A stretch of DNA of 64,000 nucleotides, from NCBI GenBank assembly GCA_009885845.1, contig VFJW01000133.1, forward strand, positions 1 through 64,000, in the 5' to 3' direction. The notes beneath the pieces were generated by a model, which was not told the origin of the DNA, ran no database searches, and was given only the letters and a program-made list of their open reading frames with translations. Position numbers and translations under genes: made by a program. Shown here piece by piece: positions 37,887 to 47,142 of this stretch (position 1 is the stretch's first letter; every line of letters begins with the position of its first letter). Source of the stretch: Geobacter sp. GTDB taxonomy: Bacteria; Desulfobacterota; Desulfuromonadia; Geobacterales; Pseudopelobacteraceae.

Positions 37887-39470
37887 ATGGAAGCTTATCA
37901 GAATCATAAGATAAAAGAAGTCGCCCTAATAGACCGACTGAAGTTTGAAGCCCTTCTTTCCGACTTGTCGGCGGCCTTTATAAATGTGCCTGTCAGCGAG
38001 GTTGACGGCAAAATTGAGCAGGGGCTGCAAAGAATTGTTGAATTCCTTGGAGTTGACCGGAGCACGGTTTGGAAAGTCAGTCCCGATGGCGAGATGCTCT
38101 GTACTCACTCTTTTGCTTTGCCGGGAATACAACCTCCTCCGGCTGTTATTGCGAATCTTGTCCCGGTGTGGGAATCAATGGTTCTTCATGGCGAAATATT
38201 CGAAATATCTGATGTTGACGAACTTCCTGAATCTCAGTGGAGAGAAAAAGAGTACTGCCGTGATCAGGGTGGCATCAAGTCGATAATGTTTATTCCCGCA
38301 AGCGTTGGAGGAGTCGTTGGCGGGTTTATTACATTTGTTTCCTACAGTGTTAAACAGGCCTGGCCAGAAGAACTTATCAACCGCCTCCGATTATTGTGGG
38401 ATGTTTTTACCAATGCTGTGGAACGTAAGCGCGCCGACCAAAAGATTCAAAAAGCTCTCGTTGAAATCGAGATACTGAAAGATCGTCTGGAAGCAGAAAA
38501 TCTTTATTTGAAGGATCAGATCGATATTGAGTACAAACATGAAGAGATTATAGGCAGGAGTGATGTTATTCAGAGAGTCCTGCTGCGGGTGGAACAGGTC
38601 GCGGCAACCGACTCCACTGTCCTTATCCTGGGTGAAACCGGTACAGGAAAGGAGCTTATTGCCAGAGCGATTCACCGTTCCGGTTCGCGCAGGAACCGTG
38701 CAATGATAAAAGTGAATTGTGCGGCTCTGCCGGCTGCTCTTATTGAGTCTGAACTGTTCGGACGTGAAAAAGGAGCATACACGGGAGCTGTTTCAAGGCA
38801 GATCGGCCGTTTTGAAGCTGCCAATGGATCAACAATTTTTCTGGATGAGATCGGTGATCTGCCTCTTGAATTACAATCAAAGCTGCTGCGAGTCATTCAA
38901 GAGGGGCAGTTTGAAAGGTTGGGTAATCCCCATCCGGTTGATGTTGATGTCCGTGTCATCGCGGCAACCAATAGAAATCTTGCACTTGCAGTCAAAGAAG
39001 GCCGATTTAGAGAGGATCTGTATTACCGTTTGAATGTGTTTCCGATTTCTGTACCTCCGCTGCGAGACCGGCGTGAAGATATTCCGCTGCTTGTCTGGGC
39101 AATGGTTGAGGAATTCAGCAGGAGTTTCGATAAGAAAATTGAACGGATTCCCAAAAAAAGTATGGATGCCATGGAGCTGTACCAGTGGCCGGGTAATATC
39201 AGGGAATTGCGCAACGTTGTGGAAAGGGCCATGATTCTCAGTAGTGGGCCAAGCCTGATTGTTGATGTGCCGGATATCTCCGCCGCCGTATCTGCACCGT
39301 CACTTTTTATCTCTGATATGGAGCGAAATCATATTATTTCAGTTCTGGATCGGACTCGATGGCGTGTGCGCGGCACACATGGCGCCGCTGAGATCCTTGG
39401 ACTCAAGCCGACAACGCTGGAGTCGAAAATGAAAAAACTTTGCATCAGGAAAAGCGATAGTACCTCCTAA
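37887..39470 (+). CDS. Sigma-54-dependent activator with GAF sensor domain
   Basis: 527 residues. N-terminal GAF domain (about 20-175), a helical linker (about 178-215), AAA+ domain with Walker A GETGTGKE (249-256), the sigma-54 contact loop GAYTGA (Tyr in place of the more common Phe), Walker B IFLDEIGDL, arginine finger region RFREDLYYRL, and a Fis-type helix-turn-helix at the C-terminus (GAAEILGLKPTTLESKMKK). The GAF domain probably senses a small molecule. Two inverted-repeat motifs and a -24/-12 promoter lie directly downstream in front of the next operon, so that operon is the likely target. Confidence 0.93.
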   Translation: MEAYQNHKIKEVALIDRLKFEALLSDLSAAFINVPVSEVDGKIEQGLQRIVEFLGVDRSTVWKVSPDGEMLCTHSFALPGIQPPPAVIANLVPVWESMVLHGEIFEISDVDELPESQWREKEYCRDQGGIKSIMFIPASVGGVVGGFITFVSYSVKQAWPEELINRLRLLWDVFTNAVERKRADQKIQKALVEIEILKDRLEAENLYLKDQIDIEYKHEEIIGRSDVIQRVLLRVEQVAATDSTVLILGETGTGKELIARAIHRSGSRRNRAMIKVNCAALPAALIESELFGREKGAYTGAVSRQIGRFEAANGSTIFLDEIGDLPLELQSKLLRVIQEGQFERLGNPHPVDVDVRVIAATNRNLALAVKEGRFREDLYYRLNVFPISVPPLRDRREDIPLLVWAMVEEFSRSFDKKIERIPKKSMDAMELYQWPGNIRELRNVVERAMILSSGPSLIVDVPDISAAVSAPSLFISDMERNHIISVLDRTRWRVRGTHGAAEILGLKPTTLESKMKKLCIRKSDSTS

Positions 39471-39482
39471 ATAAAGTATATT

Positions 39483-39496
39483 CTACGAAATATCGT
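39483..39496 (+). promoter_or_regulatory. Upstream activator motif, copy 1
   Basis: CTACGAAATATCGT, an inverted repeat (ACGA-AATA-TCGT) starting 12 bases after the stop of the sigma-54 activator gene. The same 14 bases recur at 39605. Candidate enhancer site for that activator. Confidence 0.65.
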
Positions 39497-39604
39497 GCTT
39501 TATGATTTTGCCACTGTCCCGCATCTCTTCTCCCTATTCCCGTTCGTTTTTCAGTCAGTTAGGCCGGTTGCACCCTTAGTGTCGTGTGTGGCGGCAATGA
39601 TGAG

Positions 39605-39620
39605 CTACGAAATATCGTAG
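39605..39620 (+). promoter_or_regulatory. Upstream activator motif, copy 2
   Basis: CTACGAAATATCGTAG: perfect six-base arms CTACGA/TCGTAG around AATA. It ends 94 bases before the -24 element at 39715, a usual enhancer distance. Identical to copy 1 over 14 bases. Confidence 0.7.
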
Positions 39621-39714
39621 TTTGTTTCAATTACATAGGAAAGAAAAAAACGTTTTAAAAATAAATATGATAAATACCGGATAGTTAAGAGCTATTATCT
39701 GGGTAATGTATATA

Positions 39715-39730
39715 TGGCATGTTACATGCA
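39715..39730 (+). promoter_or_regulatory. Sigma-54 (-24/-12) promoter
   Basis: TGGCATGTTACATGCA matches the consensus TGGCAC-N5-TTGCW at 14 of 16 counted positions, with GG and GC exactly ten bases apart. It lies 137 bases upstream of the acyl-CoA dehydrogenase start. With the two upstream motifs and the sigma-54 activator gene next door, it is the likely promoter of the 39.9-48.3 kb operon. Confidence 0.75.
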
Positions 39731-39867
39731 AAACAGTGTAGCATAATATATTTGCTTTTCCGCAGCATGCAGCCATACAAATGAATTAGTACTTGATCAT
39801 CAAGAGGTTAATAAGATATTTATGGTCAAAAGTAGTTTTAAAAGAGCAAGTGTTCGGGAGCGGCACC

Positions 39868-41628
39868 ATGGAAGATAAGCTGGCGCAAGGTGGCGAATTT
39901 CTGCTAACCGGTACTGCTATGAAGAGTTTTTTTTCGCCGGAGGACTTCTCTGTTGAGCAGCGTCAGTTTGCTGATACCACAGATGAATTCATAAAAAAGG
40001 AGGTACTGCCTGATCTTGACAGAATGGAACAGCAGGATTTTGAACTTGTCGTCGCCAAATTACGCAGGTGTGCCGAGTTGGGACTTTTCCTTGTCGACGT
40101 GCCGGAGGATTTCGGCGGTATGGAGCTTGATAAGGTTACCAGTATGCTGCTGGCGGAAAAAATTGCTCCGGGGGGTTCTTTTTCCATAACGTACGGAGGC
40201 CAGACAGGCATTGGGCTTCTTCCCCTCGTCTACTACGGAACAAACGATCAAAAGCGGCGTTATCTCGATAAACTTACCTCCGGGGCCTGGATTGCGGCAT
40301 ATGCGTTGACCGAGCCGAATAGCGGCAGTGATGCTCTGAGTGCCCGGACGACGGCGGTTCTGACGCCTGACGGCCGGCATTATGTCCTGAACGGAGTTAA
40401 ACAGTTCATTACCAATGCCGGCTTCGCAGATCTTTTCACTGTTTTTGCCAAGATTGACGGAACACACTTTTCTGCCTTTCTTGTCGAGAAAGGGTTTGCC
40501 GGGTTTTCTGTTGGTGAAGAGGAACATAAAATGGGGTTGAAAGGCTCCTCTACTGCCCAGATATTTCTCGATCACGTCAAGGTACCGGTGGACAATCTTC
40601 TCGGGGAACCGGGCAAGGGTCATAAGATCGCCTTCAATGTTCTTAATATCGGACGCCTGAAAGTTGCAGCAACTGCCGGTGGCATGGCCAAGGGCGCTTT
40701 TGCCGAGGCGGCTGTCTACGTGACTGAACGAAAACAGTTTGGCCGAATGATTGGTGACTTCGGTGCCATCAAGGAAAAACTGGCGGATATGTCGGCAGCC
40801 ATCTTTACCTCGGATTCCGTCGTGTACCGTGTAGCTGGAATGCTTGACACCAGAATTGCTTCTCTGGACCGGAACGGAACCGATTATTATGAGCGGTATC
40901 AGAAGGCAATCGAGGAATATGCCATTGAATGTGCCATAGCAAAGGTCTTCTGTACCGATATGCTCGCGGGAGTAGTCGACGAGGTTGTGCAAATTCATGG
41001 TGGGTATGGCTATATCTGCGATTATGCTGCCGAGCGCTATTACCGTGATGAGAGGATCCAGCGGATTTTCGAAGGGACCAATGAGATCAACAGAATACTT
41101 ATCCCGACATTGTTGCTTCGCAGGTCTGAAAGCGGGATATTTAGTCTCCACGAACATGTAGAGGCGGCCCGGGTTGAAATCCGGTATGGAGAAGCCTCCT
41201 GTATCTTTGATGAATTGTTTCCTCTGGAGTTCAGGCTGTTGGCCAACCTGAAAAATCTTTTTCTCACTCTGCTTGGAATCTCCGAACCATGCAAGGATGT
41301 TCAGGAAATCATGCTGGCGGTGGCTGATATGAGTATCAGCATTTTTGCACTGGAAAGCGTTCTCCTGAGAGGGAAAAAAGGTTTTACCGCCGCCAGCTCA
41401 CGCAGAAAGGAACTTCTCTCTGCAGTGCTTAAGGTGGTCTCCTTTGAACAGGCATCCCGGTTTAATCTGGCGGCCGGTCGTTGTTCCGCTTACCTCATGA
41501 AAGGAGAAGCGATTATTGAACAGCACATGATTGCAGCCAGATTAACCGCCTATCCGGTTGAAGGGCTGCTTGACGCCAAACAGCTGCTGGCAGAAACGGC
41601 AAAGGAATCGGGAAAATATAATGTATAA
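39868..41628 (+). CDS. Acyl-CoA dehydrogenase, long (VLCAD-like) type
   Basis: 586 residues, clearly longer than the usual 380-400, with an extra C-terminal helical domain of about 170 residues as in VLCAD-like enzymes. FAD site ALTEPNSGSDA and the catalytic Glu in RIFEGTNEINR are present. The ATG at 39868 has GGGAG seven bases upstream; the open frame extends 25 codons but lacks family sequence. First gene of the putative sigma-54 operon with an acyl-CoA synthetase and an ABC importer. Confidence 0.9.
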   Translation: MEDKLAQGGEFLLTGTAMKSFFSPEDFSVEQRQFADTTDEFIKKEVLPDLDRMEQQDFELVVAKLRRCAELGLFLVDVPEDFGGMELDKVTSMLLAEKIAPGGSFSITYGGQTGIGLLPLVYYGTNDQKRRYLDKLTSGAWIAAYALTEPNSGSDALSARTTAVLTPDGRHYVLNGVKQFITNAGFADLFTVFAKIDGTHFSAFLVEKGFAGFSVGEEEHKMGLKGSSTAQIFLDHVKVPVDNLLGEPGKGHKIAFNVLNIGRLKVAATAGGMAKGAFAEAAVYVTERKQFGRMIGDFGAIKEKLADMSAAIFTSDSVVYRVAGMLDTRIASLDRNGTDYYERYQKAIEEYAIECAIAKVFCTDMLAGVVDEVVQIHGGYGYICDYAAERYYRDERIQRIFEGTNEINRILIPTLLLRRSESGIFSLHEHVEAARVEIRYGEASCIFDELFPLEFRLLANLKNLFLTLLGISEPCKDVQEIMLAVADMSISIFALESVLLRGKKGFTAASSRRKELLSAVLKVVSFEQASRFNLAAGRCSAYLMKGEAIIEQHMIAARLTAYPVEGLLDAKQLLAETAKESGKYNV

Positions 41629-41659
41629 GCCTCAGCAGACAGCAGGAGGAGAACAGATT

Positions 41660-43507
41660 ATGCATCAGACCGAGTTTGTACCGATCGACTTTGCGCCGGC
41701 ATTAGTCAACGTCGAAGAGACGCCGGATGGTGGTTATATTCTCAGTTCGCCTATGCCGCTTGAACCATACGAGGACAGTTTGGGAGTGCTGCTGCGCTAC
41801 TGGGCGGAAGAAACTCCCGACAGAATATTCATCGGCGAACGAAATCCTTCAGGAGAATGGAATCTTCTGACGTACCGTGAAACGGCCTGTCGGGCTGATT
41901 CAATAGCCCAGGCACTGATTGACCGGAAACTTGGACCGGAGCGACCGGTCATGATTCTATCCGGCAATTCCATCAGCCATGCTCTCCTCATGCTTGGATG
42001 TTTTATTGCGGGAGTTCCGGTGGCTCCTGTTTCGGTCGCCTATTCGCTTTTGAGTGATGACTTCTTCAAACTGAAGGCAATTTTTTCGGAAGTCAAACCG
42101 GCACTGATCTTCACTGAAAACGGTACGATGTTTTCGCGTGTCCTTCATGCTCTGGACCTCGCCGGAGTAGAGGTTGTCATAAAGGAGGGGCAGGTCGATA
42201 ACGTTGCAGCATCTTCTTTTGCGAATCTGCTTGAAACCCCTGCCACCAGCGAGGTGGAGCAGGCTTTTGCGAAAGTCAACTCCGGGACAATTGCAAAAAT
42301 TCTGTTTTCCTCCGGTTCCACCGGACAACCGAAAGGGATTCTCAACACACACGGGATGCTCTGCGCAAATCAGCAGATGTTGGCGCAATTATGGCCGTTT
42401 ACGAAGGTTACTCCACCGGTGCTTGTAGACTGGCTCCCCTGGAATCACACCTTTGGAGGGAATCACAACTTCAATCTGGTTCTCAAGAGCGGCGGAACCC
42501 TGTATATAGATGATGGGAAACCGGTGCCTGCATTGGTATTGAAAACCGTGAACAATCTTGCGGATATTTCACCGACAATATATTTTAATGTCCCGTCCGG
42601 TTTTGCCATGCTGCTTCCTCACCTTGAGCGAGATGAAGAACTGCGGAACAATTTTTTCAAAAAGCTGCAACTCATTTTTTATGCCGGAGCTGCGTTGCCG
42701 CAAGATCTGTGGCAGAGGCTGGAAGCTGTTGCCATTCAGGCTACCGGACGCAAAGTGCCGATGACATCGTCCTGGGGTTCAACCGAGACCTCTCCGCTTG
42801 CAACATCGGCTCACTTTCCTATTGACAGAGCCGGAGTAATCGGGCTTCCCTGCCCGGGAGTCACTTTGAAGATGGTTCCGAGTGATGAAAAGTTCGAATT
42901 ACGGGTCAAAGGACCACATGTTACTCCCGGTTACCTGAACCGTCCTGATCTGACCAGAGATGCATTTGATGCCGATGGATTCTACAAGATCGGTGATGCC
43001 GGTATGTTTGCCGATCCGACTGATCCGAGAAAGGGCATTTCATTTGCCGGGAGAATTGCAGAGGATTACAAGCTCACGACCGGAACCTGGGTACATGTCG
43101 GAAAAACCAGGCTGGAAGTATTGACCGCGGCGGCCCCGCTTCTTCAGGATGCGCTTGTAACAGGTCACGATCGGGAATTTGTCGGGATACTTGCCTGGCC
43201 GAACATCGCCGGATGCAGAGAACTCTGTCGTGACAGCGAGGCCGCCCTGTCAATTGAAAAGCTTGTAATGAGCAAGGAAGTGGTTGATTATCTGCGTACG
43301 GCGATGTCAACATACAACGGGACGCACACGGGATCGGCAACCCGGGTCTGCCGGATTATGTTGATGACCGAGCCGCCTTCGATTGATGCCAACGAAATTA
43401 CCGATAAAGGGTATATTAATCAGAGAGCTGCTCTGGAACGGCGGGATAAACTTGTTGCCCGGTTATACTTGGCGACCCCGGGACCGGATGTAATTATTGT
43501 TTCCTGA
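41660..43507 (+). CDS. AMP-forming ligase, feruloyl-CoA-synthetase-like
   Basis: 615 residues from the ATG at 41660, preceded by AGGAGG. An earlier ATG at 41621 overlaps the preceding stop by eight bases. A3 motif LFSSGSTGQPKGIL at about residue 210; A5 SSWGSTETSPLA. The overall arrangement (HTFGGNHNFN, GAALPQDLWQRLE) resembles feruloyl-CoA synthetases, so an aromatic or other bulky carboxylic acid is a fair guess. The C-terminal domain lacks the standard SGKIQ-like Lys motif and ends differently, as in that subfamily. Next to livH, consistent with import then activation. Confidence 0.85.
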   Translation: MHQTEFVPIDFAPALVNVEETPDGGYILSSPMPLEPYEDSLGVLLRYWAEETPDRIFIGERNPSGEWNLLTYRETACRADSIAQALIDRKLGPERPVMILSGNSISHALLMLGCFIAGVPVAPVSVAYSLLSDDFFKLKAIFSEVKPALIFTENGTMFSRVLHALDLAGVEVVIKEGQVDNVAASSFANLLETPATSEVEQAFAKVNSGTIAKILFSSGSTGQPKGILNTHGMLCANQQMLAQLWPFTKVTPPVLVDWLPWNHTFGGNHNFNLVLKSGGTLYIDDGKPVPALVLKTVNNLADISPTIYFNVPSGFAMLLPHLERDEELRNNFFKKLQLIFYAGAALPQDLWQRLEAVAIQATGRKVPMTSSWGSTETSPLATSAHFPIDRAGVIGLPCPGVTLKMVPSDEKFELRVKGPHVTPGYLNRPDLTRDAFDADGFYKIGDAGMFADPTDPRKGISFAGRIAEDYKLTTGTWVHVGKTRLEVLTAAAPLLQDALVTGHDREFVGILAWPNIAGCRELCRDSEAALSIEKLVMSKEVVDYLRTAMSTYNGTHTGSATRVCRIMLMTEPPSIDANEITDKGYINQRAALERRDKLVARLYLATPGPDVIIVS

Positions 43508-43525
43508 TACAAAAGAAAGGTTCCC

Positions 43526-44563
43526 ATGGATTTTCAGACACTTCTGATCCTTGCCCAGGACGCAGTTACCAACAGCGCGATTTATGCACTGTTGGCACTG
43601 TCGTTGATACTTGTATTCGGAGTAACGCGAGTGATTTTTGTCGCACAGGGGGAGTTTGTGTCCTATGGAGCACTGACTCTTGCGAGCCTGCAGATGGGCG
43701 TTATGCCCGGTACAGTGTGGCTGCTGCTGATGCTGGCAGGTATTGCTGCCGTAATGGAAACCTTCAGACTGCTTACGTCCGGAGCGGGACAGGAATTGCC
43801 CAGATCCCTCGCTACCGTGCTTGTGCCGCCACTCGTCATTGCCGGTCTGGTAAAAGTGTGCACTCCGTTGCACCTCCCGCTTGGCTGGCAGGTGCTTCTG
43901 ACGATGTTGATTGTCATGCCGATGGGGCCGCTCCTCTATCGAGTTGCATTCCGACCGCTTGCGGATGCGACCGTTCTGGTGCTTCTTATTGCAGCAGTGG
44001 CGGTTCACTTTGTTCTGGTCGGACTGGGCCTTCTATTTTTTGGAGCAGAAGGGGTACGCACTCCACCGTTCTCAGATGCCCAGTTCCAGTTCGGTTTCCT
44101 TTCTGTCTCCGGACAGAGTCTCTGGGTCTATGTGGCCAGTTCGGTTTTTATTGCACTTCTGGCCTGGTTTTTTAACAAAACGTTGTATGGAAAAGCATTA
44201 CGTGCGGTCGCATTCAACCGAAACGGAGCGCGTCTGGTCGGCATCAGCCCTCATCTCGCCGGTACCTTTTCGTTTGCACTGGCGTCAGCAATCGGTTGTC
44301 TGTCAGGGGTTCTTATCGGTCCGGTCACAACGCTCTATTATGATTCCGGGTTTCTGATCGGTCTTAAAGGTTTTGTCGGTGCGATTGTCGGTGGTATGGC
44401 CAGTTATCCGTTAGCCGCATTCGGTGCCCTGATAGTAGGTTTCTCGGAATCGTTCTCGTCTTTCTGGCTGAGCGGTTATAAGGATGTTGTCGTGTTTACG
44501 ATGATTATCCCGGTCCTGCTGTGGCGCTCACTATCCACTGTTCACTATGAGGAAGAGGAATGA
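43526..44563 (+). CDS. livH: ABC transporter permease, LivH type
   Basis: 345 residues, longer than the usual 290-300 because of extra sequence between the first membrane segments (about residues 75-130). LivH features: [29 protein letters not shown] at the start (split), and the coupling loop [29 protein letters not shown] lies upstream. The stop overlaps the following gene by four bases. Confidence 0.9.
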   Translation: MDFQTLLILAQDAVTNSAIYALLALSLILVFGVTRVIFVAQGEFVSYGALTLASLQMGVMPGTVWLLLMLAGIAAVMETFRLLTSGAGQELPRSLATVLVPPLVIAGLVKVCTPLHLPLGWQVLLTMLIVMPMGPLLYRVAFRPLADATVLVLLIAAVAVHFVLVGLGLLFFGAEGVRTPPFSDAQFQFGFLSVSGQSLWVYVASSVFIALLAWFFNKTLYGKALRAVAFNRNGARLVGISPHLAGTFSFALASAIGCLSGVLIGPVTTLYYDSGFLIGLKGFVGAIVGGMASYPLAAFGALIVGFSESFSSFWLSGYKDVVVFTMIIPVLLWRSLSTVHYEEEE

Positions 44564-46311
44564 TTCGCCGATTCGGTTATATGCTGTTTCTGCTGCTGTT
44601 GCTGATCATTCCGATGTTCCCTTCATTCTACCTTACCATGGGAAGTTACATCGGACTTTACAGTATTGTCGCAATAGGTCTGGTTCTGCTGACCGGGGTC
44701 GCCGGATTGACATCGTTTGGGCAGGCTGCGTTTATGGGACTCGGGGCCTATACGTCAGCGGTGCTTACCACGCATCTTGCCTGGTCTCCCTGGCTGGCTC
44801 TTTTTGTCGCAATAGCGTTGACGGTGACGGTTGCATTTATTCTCGGAGCGATTACATTGCGAATGGGTGGCCATTATCTCCCGTTGGCCACGATAGCCTG
44901 GGGAATCAGCCTCTATTTTCTGTTCGGCACCATCCCGATTCTGGGAGGTTCAAACGGGATTTCCGATATTCAGGCTCTGCGGCTGTTTGGCATGGAGCTG
45001 ACGGATGAAAAAATCTTTTACTACCTTATCTGGGGTGTCTGTCTCGTTGCGTTATGGATATCGACAAATCTGCTCGACTCCCGCGAGGGGCGTGCGATCA
45101 GGGCACTCAAGGGCGGGGTTTCAATGGTGGAAGCGTTCGGAGCCAGTGGCCTCCGGCTGAAAAACGTTGTATTCATCTATTCGGCTGTTCTTGCCTGCCT
45201 GGCCGGATGGCTCTATGCTCATATGCAGCGATTTGTGAACCCGTCGCCGTTCGGGCTTAACCAGGGAATCGAATTCCTCTTTATGATAACCATCGGAGGG
45301 GCTTTCAGCTTCTGGGGGGCTATAACCGGCGCCACGGTCATTACTCTCCTCAAAACGGTTCTGCAGGGGATTCTGCCGAAACTGATCAGTCAATCCGGGA
45401 ATTTTGAGATAATTGTTTTCGGAATTATGATAGTTGTGGTGCTCCAGTGGATGAGGGGAGGTATCTGGGCCTTCGTAGAACGGCTGCTGCCGCAGAAAGC
45501 GGCGCGGCCTGTCGCCAGATCATCCGATCTTGACATGCGAATTCAGCCGATGAAGGGTACTCCTCTGCTCAAGGTGACTGATGTAACAAAAGCGTATGGT
45601 GGACTGATAGCGGTAAAAGGAATGAATTTTGATATCTCATCAGGTGAGATTGTCGGCTTGATCGGGCCTAATGGAGCCGGCAAATCAACCATGTTTAACC
45701 TGATCAGCGGTGAGGTGCCTCACACGGCCGGAGACATAACTTTCGGTAATCACATTATCAGTGGCCTGCGTCCTCCCAGGATCGCAAAGCTTGGACTCAG
45801 CCGCACCTTTCAACATGTCCGCCTGATTCCAGGGATGTCAACGATCGAAAATGTCATGATCGGCGCTTATCTCCGTACGCACGATGGAATCTTTTCTGCC
45901 GGATTGAGCCTGAACCGGGCATCGGATGAACGTGTGCGGGCAGAAGCAGCCCGGCAGCTTCGAAGGGTAGGGCTTGAAGGCAGTATGTTCGATCCAGCCG
46001 GCAGTCTGTCTCTCGGCAATCAGCGTGTGGTTGAAATAGCCCGGGCTCTCTGTGCTGATCCTCTTTTACTCCTTCTTGACGAGCCGGCAGCCGGCCTGCG
46101 CCATCTCGAGAAGAAGGAATTGGCTAACCTGCTGTCAGATCTGAGAAAAGAAGGGTTAAGCGTCCTGATTGTCGAGCATGATATGGACTTTCTGATGAAT
46201 CTTGTTGACCGGTTTGTCGTTATGGAATTCGGCGAAAAGCTGGCTGAAGGGCTGCCGCAGGAAATCAGGTCAAATCCGGCGGTTCTTGAAGCGTATCTGG
46301 GAGGGGTATAA
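44560..46311 (+). CDS. Fused ABC permease-ATPase, LivM-LivG
   Basis: 583 residues in one frame. Residues 1 to about 315 form a LivM permease ([46 protein letters not shown]). A short basic linker (about 316-335) leads to a LivG ATPase with Walker [10 protein letters not shown], signature [15 protein letters not shown] and Walker [16 protein letters not shown]. The normally separate subunits are covalently joined, so the complex has a fixed LivM:LivG stoichiometry. It overlaps livH and livF at either end, indicating tight coupling. Similar fusions exist in other proteobacteria. Confidence 0.92.
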   Translation: MIRRFGYMLFLLLLLIIPMFPSFYLTMGSYIGLYSIVAIGLVLLTGVAGLTSFGQAAFMGLGAYTSAVLTTHLAWSPWLALFVAIALTVTVAFILGAITLRMGGHYLPLATIAWGISLYFLFGTIPILGGSNGISDIQALRLFGMELTDEKIFYYLIWGVCLVALWISTNLLDSREGRAIRALKGGVSMVEAFGASGLRLKNVVFIYSAVLACLAGWLYAHMQRFVNPSPFGLNQGIEFLFMITIGGAFSFWGAITGATVITLLKTVLQGILPKLISQSGNFEIIVFGIMIVVVLQWMRGGIWAFVERLLPQKAARPVARSSDLDMRIQPMKGTPLLKVTDVTKAYGGLIAVKGMNFDISSGEIVGLIGPNGAGKSTMFNLISGEVPHTAGDITFGNHIISGLRPPRIAKLGLSRTFQHVRLIPGMSTIENVMIGAYLRTHDGIFSAGLSLNRASDERVRAEAARQLRRVGLEGSMFDPAGSLSLGNQRVVEIARALCADPLLLLLDEPAAGLRHLEKKELANLLSDLRKEGLSVLIVEHDMDFLMNLVDRFVVMEFGEKLAEGLPQEIRSNPAVLEAYLGGV

Positions 46312-47057
46312 TGTCGGAACGACTTCTCACCGTGAACGACCTGAATGTCCGCTACGGAAAGGTTGAGGCACTCTACGGCGCATCCCTCAGCGTTGACCGC
46401 GGCACGATCGTCAGCGTTATCGGACCGAACGGTGCCGGAAAATCGACCCTGCTGAATGCTGTCATGGGTGTGCTTCCCTCGCGGGGAATAATTGAATTCT
46501 GCGGAAACAATATGGGGAACGTCAGTATTGAACGCCGGGTTGCACAAGGACTTTGCCTGGTTCCCGAAACACGGGAACTTTTTTCACAGATGTCAGTGGA
46601 AGACAATCTTGAACTCGGAGCGTTTACCCGTTACCGGCGGGGCGACAAAGGGATCAGGGCAACTCTGGATTCTGTATTCAAACTGTTCCCCCGTCTGGAA
46701 CAGCGGCGAAGCCAGATGGCAGGAAGTCTCTCCGGCGGTGAGCGACAGATGCTTGCTCTTGGTCGTGCCCTCATGTGCCAACCGACTCTGCTGATGCTTG
46801 ATGAGCCAAGTCTGGGGCTTGCGCCGCTGATAGTCAAAGAAATCCTGAATAATATTAGCAGCCTGCGTTCCACTGGTGTCAGCATTCTGCTGATCGAACA
46901 GAATGCGCGGGCGGCACTTCAGATATCTGATTACGGCTACGTCCTTGAAAACGGTGAAATTGCCCTTGAGGGTCCAAGCAGAGAACTGGCAAACAATCCG
47001 CGGGTTATCGAAAGTTACCTCGGGATTGGAGGGGTTGAGGCTAAGATTGAGTGTTGA
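46311..47057 (+). CDS. livF: ABC transporter ATPase LivF
   Basis: 248 residues. Walker [10 protein letters not shown] at about 38-46, signature LSGGERQMLALGRAL and Walker B LMLDEPSLGLAP. Shares one base with the upstream fusion gene. The final codons (IEC) and the stop lie within a seven-base tandem repeat, so the C-terminus could vary by repeat-number change. Confidence 0.92.
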   Translation: MSERLLTVNDLNVRYGKVEALYGASLSVDRGTIVSVIGPNGAGKSTLLNAVMGVLPSRGIIEFCGNNMGNVSIERRVAQGLCLVPETRELFSQMSVEDNLELGAFTRYRRGDKGIRATLDSVFKLFPRLEQRRSQMAGSLSGGERQMLALGRALMCQPTLLMLDEPSLGLAPLIVKEILNNISSLRSTGVSILLIEQNARAALQISDYGYVLENGEIALEGPSRELANNPRVIESYLGIGGVEAKIEC

Positions 47058-47088
47058 GTGTTGAGTGTTGAGTGTTGAGTGTTGAGTG
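47047..47088 (+). repeat. Heptanucleotide tandem repeat, six TTGAGTG units
   Basis: Six exact copies of TTGAGTG run from 47047 to 47088, spanning the livF stop (47055-47057) and half of the gap before livK. Unit number changes would alter the distance between livF and livK; the stop falls in the second unit so the LivF end is nearly insulated. Confidence 0.95.
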
Positions 47089-47142
47089 AAGTCAATAAAC
47101 CGGTGTGCACTTGGCGGCCACCTAAAAACAGGGAGGTAATGT

